From NCBI GenBank assembly GCA_041600735.1, contig JBFIJN010000258.1, forward strand, positions 1-12,499: DNA of 12,499 nucleotides, in the 5' to 3' direction. Source of the DNA: Paraliomyxa sp041600735. GTDB taxonomy: Bacteria; Myxococcota_A; Polyangia; Nannocystales; Nannocystaceae. Every line of letters starts with the position of its first letter. Position 1 is the first letter of the stretch. The notes under the pieces were generated by a model. The model had not been told where the DNA came from. It saw nothing but the letters and a program-made list of their open reading frames with translations, and ran no database searches. The position numbers were made by a program, and so were the translations under genes. Shown here in pieces: positions 1 through 6,451 of the stretch.

Positions 1-435
1 CTTGTCCTTCTCGCTGTCGGCGTAGGGCCAGTACCAGAAATTCCACGGTATCAGGTGCTTGCGATCCTTGTCGCGCGCGCACCCGGTCTCCTCGAACAAC
101 GCGAAGATCGAGTACTTGCCGGTCTTGGCGTGCACGCTTGCGAAGAACAACCCGTTGCCTCGCTTGCCAGGGGGGATGTCGATGCGCACAGCACCGCTGA
201 CATCCGGGGTGTGAACCTTCCCGTGGGGGTCCAACACGCCGAGCATGTGATCGGGGGACTTGTGCTTGCTGCCAAAGCCCACCCGGAGTCGCCCGCCGAG
301 ATCCGACGAGACGAAGATCGTGTGCACTCCCGCGGTATTATCGAACGTCTGAGCCTTGCTCGACGACTCCATCAGCAGCAACACGTGCAGGACGTCGAGC
401 TTGTTGGTGACATTCGCAGCAACTGTCCCAGTCAT
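1..435 (-). CDS. Unrecognised protein, N-terminal 145 residues only (runs off the left edge)
   Basis: An open reading frame on the minus strand starts at ATG 435 and stays open to base 1, so the 3' end is missing. The start is forced: the in-frame stop TGA at 453-451 lies only five codons upstream, and no other start codon lies between. A purine stretch GAAGAG about 6 nt before the ATG could be a weak ribosome binding site. The visible protein has no signal peptide. It opens with MTGTVAANVTNKLDVLHVLL and is rich in beta-type stretches such as VHTIFVSSDLGG and LFFASVHAKTGKYSIF. A strongly aromatic patch, PWNFWYWPY, lies near the visible end. I do not recognise the family. It is divergent from the OmpA/peptidoglycan-binding protein at 673, so the two may share a control region. 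Coding is supported by the absence of stops and by protein-like composition. Confidence 0.6.
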   Translation of the reverse strand, partial: MTGTVAANVTNKLDVLHVLLLMESSSKAQTFDNTAGVHTIFVSSDLGGRLRVGFGSKHKSPDHMLGVLDPHGKVHTPDVSGAVRIDIPPGKRGNGLFFASVHAKTGKYSIFALFEETGCARDKDRKHLIPWNFWYWPYADSEKDK

Positions 436-506
436 GGTGTGCTCTTCGGGTCATGGTAGCGGCGCGAGGGCCTGGACCAACGAGCCGTACTGCGGGTTGG
501 GGAAGC

Positions 507-520
507 GATGGTACACCATC
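507..520. promoter_or_regulatory. Inverted repeat GATGGT-AC-ACCATC in the divergent intergenic region
   Basis: Two perfect 6-bp arms are separated by AC. The repeat lies between the divergent genes starting at 435 (minus) and 673 (plus), 72 bp from the first start. Two more short inverted repeats with 2-nt centres follow at 570-581 (GCCCG-TT-CGGGC) and 640-653 (GCGGCT-TC-AGCCGC). A possible minus-strand -10 box TATGAT lies at 546-541 without a recognisable -35. The role as an operator is inference. Confidence 0.25.
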
Positions 521-672
521 CGTCGGCTCGATTTCACCTGATCATATCGTCTAAATTTCGCTGCGTTTGGCCCGTTCGGGCACTCCCAGGACTGCCCTGC
601 AGAGCAACATCACCAACGCATGGCCCGTCCGTCATTGCGGCGGCTTCAGCCGCGTGATACCGGTCGATCTCC

Positions 673-2262
673 ATGGCTTCGCTCGTGTTCGAGGGTCCTG
701 CGGGTGGCTTCGTGCTTGTGCAGCGTCGCGCGCTCGTCACCGAGACCAACGAGCGGACGATGGCCGCATGGCTGCGTGAGAGCGCGACCTTTGGTGGGCA
801 GGCCCCCGCGATCCTCGAGCTCGCTCGGGCACACTCGGGCCCAGGGCAGGACCTCGACCTCGAGCGCGCCATCGGGTTTCTCGCGCGGATGCTCGCCTGC
901 GGTCAGCTCGTCGCGGTACGACTGGACGACGCACCCCGCCAGCTCGACGCCCCGAAGCACGTCTTGCTCAGCGATCTCGCGCCTGAGCCTCACGAACCGC
1001 CGATCTCGGCGCCAACGATCGCACGCGAGGCCGTGACGTGGTTCGAGGCTTGGCTCGTCGATGGGGCCGATGCGCCACTACCTGGGGTCGAGGTCACGCT
1101 CGAGCACGGAGGTGTGGAGCAGCGGTTGGTGAGCGACGCGAGCGGTCGCATCCGCATCGATCGCGTCACGAGCCGGGCGGCGACCCTGCGCATTCCGTAT
1201 GGCGACACCCTCGCCGCGGCGCTCGACCGAGCATGGTCGGCTCCTACCGCCGTCGCCCCGCTCGTCGCCAGCGGGGACACGCTCGTCGTACACCCTCGCG
1301 GTCGCGACGTAGGCCCGATCGCGCTCGCGCCCGAGGTGCCACGGCGACTCAGCCTTCAGCCGTTCGTGGTGCTCGGCCGTCTCAGCGGAATGCTGTTCGA
1401 CAGCGACCGCAGCTTCCCACTGCCGCTCTCGCACGCAGCGTTCGCCGAGATGAGGGTGCTCTACGAGCGCTGTGCGCCGTGTCGGCTGCTCGTCGTGGGT
1501 CACGCCGACCCCGAGGGCAAGGCTGCCTACAATGAGACCCTCTCGCTCGACCGTGCGCACAGCGTGATGCAGTACCTCACCGACGACGTCGAGGCATGGC
1601 TCGATCGTTTCACGCGTGATCCTCCCGCCGGCAAGCGCTGGGGTGATCGCGAGGTCCAGCACATGCTGCATGCGCTCCCCGATCTCGCGAGTCGCCCCAG
1701 CGGGCAGGATCTCGTGCGGTGGTTTCAGGAGACCCGCGGGCTGGTAGTCGATGGCATCGTGGGAGCGAACACGCGCCGCGCGCTCGTCACAGAGATCATG
1801 ACGCGCGACGGAACCACCCTGCCGCCGGGCGTCGAGGCCCAGGCTCACGGCTGTGGCGAGGCCTTCCCGCTGGGCGAGGCGGACGGCCAGGGCGCGGATC
1901 GTCGCGTCGAGCTGTTCTTCTTTGGCGATCCGCTCGGCGTGCGGCCGTCGCCGCTCGCCTTCACCTCCGCCGTCGGATCGACCGAGTATCCTTCGTGGCT
2001 GTGGCGGGCCCACGAGACCTACGCGCGGGTGATCGGCGACCAGTCGCTCGAGATCCTGCTCCACGACGACGCGGGCGCCCCGATCCCCGACATCGAGTTC
2101 ACGGTGACCTTGCCCGCGGGCGCGACGATCGAGGGCAAACTCGATGCACGGGGCCATGTCCGCCTCGACTCGCTACCCGCTGGCAACTGCCGAGTAGACT
2201 TCCCTACGCTGCGACAGGGCTTTGCGGTGCACAGCATCACGCCGCTCGGGGCCGGGGCGTAG
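673..2262 (+). CDS. OmpA-like protein with inserted peptidoglycan-binding segment and two Ig-like domains, possible type VI secretion accessory
   Basis: The protein has 529 residues and no signal peptide or membrane segment. ATG 673 is the first start after the in-frame stop at 655-657, and no good ribosome binding site is visible. An N-terminal region of unknown type covers about 1-115. An Ig/carboxypeptidase-regulatory-like domain follows at about 123-175 (PLPGVEVTLEHGG...SDASGRIRI). An OmpA-like domain begins near 230 with LFDSDRSF and carries VVGHADPEGKAAYNETLSLD (274-293). A peptidoglycan_binding_1-like piece (LVRWFQETRGLVVDGIVGAN, 347-366) sits inside the OmpA fold, which closes with ADRRVELFFFGDP (408-420). 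A second Ig-like domain at about 458-510 ends GHVRLDSLPAGNCRVDFP. That ending resembles modules fused or adjacent to VgrG-type spike proteins. The lack of an export signal fits delivery by a contractile secretion system, but no other type VI gene is visible. Domain calls are fairly firm; the role is inference. Confidence 0.75.
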   Translation: MASLVFEGPAGGFVLVQRRALVTETNERTMAAWLRESATFGGQAPAILELARAHSGPGQDLDLERAIGFLARMLACGQLVAVRLDDAPRQLDAPKHVLLSDLAPEPHEPPISAPTIAREAVTWFEAWLVDGADAPLPGVEVTLEHGGVEQRLVSDASGRIRIDRVTSRAATLRIPYGDTLAAALDRAWSAPTAVAPLVASGDTLVVHPRGRDVGPIALAPEVPRRLSLQPFVVLGRLSGMLFDSDRSFPLPLSHAAFAEMRVLYERCAPCRLLVVGHADPEGKAAYNETLSLDRAHSVMQYLTDDVEAWLDRFTRDPPAGKRWGDREVQHMLHALPDLASRPSGQDLVRWFQETRGLVVDGIVGANTRRALVTEIMTRDGTTLPPGVEAQAHGCGEAFPLGEADGQGADRRVELFFFGDPLGVRPSPLAFTSAVGSTEYPSWLWRAHETYARVIGDQSLEILLHDDAGAPIPDIEFTVTLPAGATIEGKLDARGHVRLDSLPAGNCRVDFPTLRQGFAVHSITPLGAGA

Positions 2263-2275
2263 CCGATCTCCCGCA

Positions 2276-2878
2276 ATGACCACCGAACACGCCATCGCCT
2301 CCCTCGCCCTCGCCCTCGCCCTCGGCGGCTGCGCTAACGCGCCGGAGTGCCCGCCCGCCGCCGAGCCCGTCGCGCCAACGCCCGAGCTTCACGGCGCCGC
2401 TCGGGCGGCGCCCGCTTCGATCGCGATCTTCATCCGCCACGCCGAGAAGGCGGCCGATGCCGGCGCCGACCCGCCGCTCACCGATCGCGGCCAGCGGCGC
2501 GCGGACTGCCTCGCCACACTCCTCACCCCGTTCGAACCCGATCGCCTGCTCACCAGCGAGTATCAGCGCACGCGCGACACGCTCGCTCCGCTCGCACGCG
2601 CCACCGGGCTCACGCCCGCCGTGATCGACGCGGCCGATCTCGCGGGCTGGACGACCGCGCTGCGCGAGCTCCCGCCGGGCTCGCGCGTGGTGATCGCCGG
2701 GCACTCCAATACGATCCCCGCATGGGTCGCCACACTCGGGGTGCAGCTCGAGGGGCTCGACGCCGAAGGCAACATCGGTCACGACGAGTACGATCGCCTG
2801 ATCGAAGTCGTGCTCGACGAGCATGGGCACGCGATCACCAGCGCCACGTTCGCCCAGTGCGTCGAGCCTGCACCGTAG
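2276..2878 (+). CDS. Histidine phosphatase superfamily lipoprotein
   Basis: This 200-residue protein belongs to the phosphoglycerate-mutase-like histidine phosphatases (branch 1). The catalytic motif RHAEKA holds the nucleophile His55. SEYQRTRDT at 94-102 supplies the conserved second arginine (Arg98), and GHSNTIP at 142-148 supplies the second histidine (His143). The N terminus has a hydrophobic stretch ending in a lipobox, LGGC (16-19), so the mature protein is probably anchored by Cys19, with a Pro/Ala-rich spacer to about residue 48. I chose ATG 2276, 13 bp after the preceding gene. An upstream in-frame ATG at 2222 would overlap that gene and add a basic segment. The chosen start gives an n-region with no Lys or Arg, which is unusual for a signal peptide. 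The substrate (phosphoprotein, sugar phosphate or other) cannot be told. Confidence 0.85.
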   Translation: MTTEHAIASLALALALGGCANAPECPPAAEPVAPTPELHGAARAAPASIAIFIRHAEKAADAGADPPLTDRGQRRADCLATLLTPFEPDRLLTSEYQRTRDTLAPLARATGLTPAVIDAADLAGWTTALRELPPGSRVVIAGHSNTIPAWVATLGVQLEGLDAEGNIGHDEYDRLIEVVLDEHGHAITSATFAQCVEPAP

Positions 2879-3184
2879 CGCCCGCTCTGCTGCGGCCGCC
2901 CATGCCGCTCGGTCGTACGCGGCGCGAGACGACCACCCACCGCGCCTCGTCGCACCGCCCTCGGCGGTCGAGGACGGCGTCAGCGCCACGGGGCGCTCGC
3001 TAGTCGGCTCGCCGTGCCGTGTGGTAAGGTGATTTCACCGTCGAGCACCCGCTCGACCTCGTTCCTGCGGCGACCACCTTGGCTGTCCGGCAAGGTGGTT
3101 CCGGTTGGACAATCCAGATCCCGCAGCATCTCGTCGCTCGCTTCGCTCGTCGCATCGCTCGTCTCTGCGAAACGCGGTCCGCTC
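2879..3184. other. Non-coding interval rich in inverted repeats
   Basis: No convincing gene is seen between the phosphatase and the methyltransferase. The stretch holds five close inverted repeats: 2954-2968 (ACCGCC/GGCGGT, 3-nt loop), 2982-2997 (AGCGCC/GGCGCT, 4-nt loop), 3028-3039 (GGTGA/TCACC), 3040-3057 (GTCGAGC/GCTCGAC, 4-nt loop) and 3073-3099. A low-complexity run of TCGCTCG-like words lies at about 3132-3165. The in-frame extension of the methyltransferase back to 3014 would cross three of these hairpins and has an unconvincing composition (Ser/Arg/Pro-rich). Confidence 0.4.
3073..3099 (+). terminator. 9-bp perfect hairpin without U-tract, possible terminator or leader structure
   Basis: ACCACCTTG (3073-3081) pairs perfectly with CAAGGTGGT (3091-3099) around a 9-nt loop. 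It is the strongest of the inverted repeats between 2954 and 3099. Only two Ts follow, so it is not a classic intrinsic terminator. It may end the 673-2878 transcription unit or sit in the leader of the methyltransferase gene. Confidence 0.3.
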
Positions 3185-3832
3185 GTGACTTGCTACGCGG
3201 TGAAGCACCAAGAGGTGCGGATCGGCGAGCACGAGTACACGATCCGCTCGCTGCTCGATCGGCAGCAGTATCACGACCCCCACGGCCACGCCTCGGCGCG
3301 CGGGATCTCGTCGGCGAGCTGGGGACACTTCGGCCAGCTGTGGTCCTCGGGCCTGGTGCTGGCCGAGCACGTGAGCACGGTCGTGCTCGACGGGCAGCGC
3401 GTGCTGGAGATCGGCTGCGGGCTCGCGGTGCCGGGGATCGTGCTGCACCGTCGCGTGGCCGACATCGTGGTCAGCGACTGGCACCCCGAGTGCGCGGCGT
3501 TCTTGCGCGAGAACCTGCGGCTCAACCACCTGGGGCCGCTGCGGTACCGCGACGTGGACTGGTCCGGGGGAAGCCCGAGCCTCGGCCCGAAGCTCGGGAA
3601 GTTCGACCTCATCATCGGTAGTGACGTGCTCTACGAGCGCAGCCACCCGCGCCAGCTCGTCGAGTTCTTCGAGCGGCACGCCGAACGACGCGTCGATGTG
3701 CTCCTGGTCGATCCCCAGCGGGGTCAGGCCGGAGAGCTCGCGCGGCGCATGCTCGAGCGCGGCTTCTCGCGCTCTACGCCGCTTGTCCCGCCAGTCGCGG
3801 GGCATCGGATCACCCTCTATCGCCGAGAATAG
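3185..3832 (+). CDS. Class I SAM-dependent methyltransferase, METTL21/PF10294-like
   Basis: From GTG 3185 the protein has 215 residues. It carries motif I VLEIGCGLAVPG (73-84) for S-adenosylmethionine, an acidic residue at the end of strand 2 (SDWHPE, Asp98), and a motif IV region FDLIIGSDVLYE (140-151). The last matches the (D/E)xxY pattern of the METTL21 lysine methyltransferase group. The N-terminal block IRSLLDRQQYHDP with WSSGLVLAE resembles bacterial members of this group. The start is uncertain: GTG 3185, GTG 3200 and ATG 3014 are all in frame. I prefer 3185 because YAVKHQEVRIGEHEY looks like a normal beginning and the longer version crosses a hairpin-rich stretch. No clear ribosome binding site supports any of them. 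The substrate is probably a protein or a small amine; the sequence does not say which. The zinc-ribbon gene begins 9 bp after the stop, suggesting co-transcription. Confidence 0.8.
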   Translation: MTCYAVKHQEVRIGEHEYTIRSLLDRQQYHDPHGHASARGISSASWGHFGQLWSSGLVLAEHVSTVVLDGQRVLEIGCGLAVPGIVLHRRVADIVVSDWHPECAAFLRENLRLNHLGPLRYRDVDWSGGSPSLGPKLGKFDLIIGSDVLYERSHPRQLVEFFERHAERRVDVLLVDPQRGQAGELARRMLERGFSRSTPLVPPVAGHRITLYRRE

Positions 3833-3841
3833 ACCGCGACC

Positions 3842-4156
3842 ATGCCCTCCGAAGAGCCCAACTCCGAGCCCATCCGCGAGCCGGTCGTGAACTTCACCCC
3901 CGAGCTCGACGAGCGGATCCTCCGCGGCCTGGTCGAGGACGAGGTCGAGCTGCTGCGCGAGATGGGCGAGCACGGTCACCCGCCGCCGATCGTGCGAGCC
4001 CGCGCCGCGCACCTGGGCCTCACCGATCAGATCGTGCTGCGCTGCCGACTCGCAGGCACGTGTCCCTCGATGCGGGAGTGCCTGGCGTGCGAGCGGCGCT
4101 TCTTGTCGACGGGCGTCCAGCACCGCCTGTGCAAGCGCTGCCGGCCGATGCGCTGA
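3842..4156 (+). CDS. Small four-cysteine zinc-ribbon protein
   Basis: This 104-residue protein has an acidic N-terminal half (Glu-rich, about 1-45) and a basic C-terminal half. The C terminus contains CLACERRFLSTGVQHRLCKR, giving Cys80-x2-Cys83 and Cys97-x2-Cys100, a typical zinc-ribbon spacing. Two further cysteines lie at 68 and 74. The ATG is 9 bp after the methyltransferase stop, so the pair is probably one operon. I do not recognise a named family. A nucleic-acid or protein-binding role is possible from the zinc ribbon and basic C terminus. Partnership with the methyltransferase, for example as substrate or adaptor, is inferred from adjacency alone. Confidence 0.7.
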   Translation: MPSEEPNSEPIREPVVNFTPELDERILRGLVEDEVELLREMGEHGHPPPIVRARAAHLGLTDQIVLRCRLAGTCPSMRECLACERRFLSTGVQHRLCKRCRPMR

Positions 4157-4161
4157 GCTGA

Positions 4162-4243
4162 CCGCGCGATCCATGCCGCGCGATCCATGCCGCGCGATCC
4201 ATGCCGCGCGATCCATGCCGCGCGATCCATGCCGCGCGATCCA
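4162..4243. repeat. 14-bp tandem repeat, 5.9 copies (VNTR-like)
   Basis: The unit CCGCGCGATCCATG is repeated perfectly five times (4162-4231), plus a 12-bp partial copy (4232-4243). The array starts 5 bp after the zinc-ribbon stop and ends 27 bp before the 3' end of the convergent small membrane-protein gene. It therefore fills a tail-to-tail intergenic gap. There are no spacers, so it is not a CRISPR array. The absence of any mismatch suggests recent slippage expansion. Each unit contains GCGCGATCC and one GATC. Confidence 0.95.
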
Positions 4244-4270
4244 GCCGGTCTGGCGCTCACTCGGCGGCGC

Positions 4271-4495
4271 TCACGGCTCGCGGTCGCGTTCGCGCTCTTT
4301 CTTCTTGCGCGCACGATTCCACTTCCACAGGCCTAGCGCCCCCTGGGTCGCCGCGTCGCGCGCCCGACCGGAGAGGCTCTTGGGCGCCTTGCCCCGCTCC
4401 AGCGGACGCCGCGGCTGCTGCCCCGCCACGTGACCAACGTAGAGGCCGCCCGCGATGGCGAGCACGATGAGCAGCACGAGCAGGGCGGTCGGCAT
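4271..4495 (-). CDS. Small single-pass membrane protein with charged tail
   Basis: This 74-residue protein has one N-terminal hydrophobic segment (PTALLVLLIVLAIAGGLYVG, about 2-21). A hydrophilic tail follows, ending in a highly charged run, RARKKKERERDREP. There is no signal-peptidase or lipobox motif, so the segment probably anchors the protein in the inner membrane with the basic tail in the cytoplasm. It is convergent with the zinc-ribbon gene and divergent from the glutaredoxin fusion at 4607. The start at ATG 4495 is preceded by only a weak AAGG. No family is recognised. Its reality rests on the clear membrane segment followed by a hydrophilic tail and on the fit between neighbours. Confidence 0.6.
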   Translation of the reverse strand: MPTALLVLLIVLAIAGGLYVGHVAGQQPRRPLERGKAPKSLSGRARDAATQGALGLWKWNRARKKKERERDREP

Positions 4496-4553
4496 GGTCG
4501 CGCAAGAACCTTAGCACGGCCCAAGTGCGGCAACCTCGGGGCCGCCGGTGCCG

Positions 4554-4582
4554 TTGGATCGCGTGCACGCAAGCAGTACCAT
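4554..4582 (+). promoter_or_regulatory. Candidate promoter with a palindromic operator in the spacer
   Basis: TTGGAT (4554-4559), a 17-nt spacer and TACCAT (4577-4582) resemble a housekeeping promoter with a weak -35 and a TAnnAT -10. The spacer holds the perfect 10-bp palindrome GCGTGCACGC (4561-4570), a typical repressor position. A ribosome binding site GAGGAG (4595-4600) lies 6 nt before ATG 4607. The transcript would have a very short leader. Confidence 0.35.
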
Positions 4583-4606
4583 CCCCTCCGCGACGAGGAG
4601 ACGCCC

Positions 4607-5548
4607 ATGAACGACATCGCCCCCGGCCACGACGAAGCCACGCAGAACGAGCTCACCAGGCTCGTCCAGTCCGATCACGTGGTGCTGTTCATGAAGGGCA
4701 ACCGCACCGCGCCCCAGTGCGGGTTCTCGGCCTCGGTGGTCGAGATCCTCGACCGCTACGTGCCCGAGTACACCACGGTCAACGTGCTCGCCGACCCGGC
4801 GATCCGCGAGGGCATCAAGAAGCTCAGCGACTGGCCGACGATCCCGCAGCTGTACGTGGCCGGTGAGTTCCTCGGCGGGGCCGACATCGTGCGCCAGATG
4901 GACGCCGACGGTGAGCTGGTGACGGTGCTGGGCAGCGCGGTGGCGAAGATCGAGCCGCCAGCGGTCACCATCACCGACGCCGCCGCCGCCGTGTTTCGCC
5001 AGGCCTCGGCCGAGGGGGATCGCGACGACGAGCTGCGCGTGACGATCGACGCCGCCTATCGCCACGACCTCTCGCTCGGGCCCAGCCAGCAGAACGATGT
5101 GGCGACGATCGCCAATGGCATCAAGCTGGTGTTCGACCCCGCCAGCGCGCGGCGGGCCTCGGGCCTCGTGATCGACTACCTCGAGGCCCCGCAGACGGGC
5201 TTCAAGATGGACAACCCCAACGCCCCCGCGCGCGTCGAGCAGACCTCGCCCTCGCAGGTGAAGGCCTGGCTCGATGCGGGCGAGCCCATGCGGCTGCTCG
5301 ACGTGCGGACGCCGGCCGAGCACGCCACCGCCCACATCGAGGGCGCAACGTTGGTGACCGGCGACAACATCGACGAGCTGATGAAGCTCCCCAAGAACAC
5401 CAAGCTGGTGTTCCACTGCCACCACGGCATGCGCAGCTTCCAGGCCGCGCAGCACTTCGCCCAGCAAGGGTTCCGCGACCTCCACAATCTGGAGGGCGGG
5501 ATCGATGCCTGGTCGACCGAGGTGGACGAGACCGTGCCTCGGTACTGA
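4607..5548 (+). CDS. Monothiol glutaredoxin (Grx4-type) - degenerate A-type carrier - rhodanese fusion
   Basis: This 313-residue protein has three domains. Residues about 11-110 are a monothiol glutaredoxin of the Grx4/GrxD class, with Lys30, the active site CGFS (38-41), the WPTIPQLYV cis-proline segment (76-84) and GGAD (90-93). These residues bind glutathione and can hold a shared [2Fe-2S] cluster. Residues about 118-206 resemble an A-type (IscA/HesB) Fe-S domain (LRVTID, GIKLVFDP, GFKMDNPNAP), but none of the three canonical cysteines is present. Residues about 212-313 are a rhodanese domain with LLDVRTPAEH and the active-site loop CHHGMRS (Cys271), which would carry a persulfide. ATG 4607 is well supported by GAGGAG 6 nt upstream; the frame extends further upstream without protein character. 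The combination suggests a role in Fe-S cluster handling or sulfur transfer in the cytoplasm. The degenerate middle domain probably serves docking, as in NfuA (inference). Confidence 0.9.
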   Translation: MNDIAPGHDEATQNELTRLVQSDHVVLFMKGNRTAPQCGFSASVVEILDRYVPEYTTVNVLADPAIREGIKKLSDWPTIPQLYVAGEFLGGADIVRQMDADGELVTVLGSAVAKIEPPAVTITDAAAAVFRQASAEGDRDDELRVTIDAAYRHDLSLGPSQQNDVATIANGIKLVFDPASARRASGLVIDYLEAPQTGFKMDNPNAPARVEQTSPSQVKAWLDAGEPMRLLDVRTPAEHATAHIEGATLVTGDNIDELMKLPKNTKLVFHCHHGMRSFQAAQHFAQQGFRDLHNLEGGIDAWSTEVDETVPRY

Positions 5549-5562
5549 GGCGCGAGCGGGCT

Positions 5563-5591
5563 CGAGCGACGCTCCACAGGAGCGCCGCTCG
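5563..5591. terminator. Long hairpin between convergent genes, probable bidirectional terminator
   Basis: CGAGCGACGCTCC (5563-5575) pairs with GGAGCGCCGCTCG (5579-5591) with one A-C mismatch and a 3-nt loop. It starts 15 bp after the glutaredoxin-fusion stop and lies 53 bp past the stop of the convergent gene ending at 5644. No T-run follows on either strand, as is common in very GC-rich genomes. Confidence 0.55.
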
Positions 5592-5643
5592 GCCTAGTCA
5601 CACGCTGGCGCTACGCTGGGCCCCACGCCGGGCCCACGCCGCT

Positions 5644-6444
<801 letters not shown>

Positions 6445-6451
6445 TTTTCGC

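Noticed and set aside
1078..2157. A 359-residue minus-strand frame inside the OmpA-like gene
   Set aside because: It is antisense to a gene with clear domains and itself has no recognisable domain.
3035..4216. A 393-residue minus-strand frame across the methyltransferase, the zinc-ribbon gene and part of the 14-bp array
   Set aside because: It is antisense to two supported genes, and its N terminus is just the translated repeat (MDRAAWIARHGSRG units).
4162..4243. CRISPR-like array
   Set aside because: The 14-bp units are directly adjacent with no spacers and no cas genes are nearby, so this is a simple tandem repeat.
4511..5485. A 324-residue minus-strand frame opposite the glutaredoxin fusion
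   Set aside because: It is a shadow of a gene with three recognisable domains and has His/Val/Gly-rich antisense composition.
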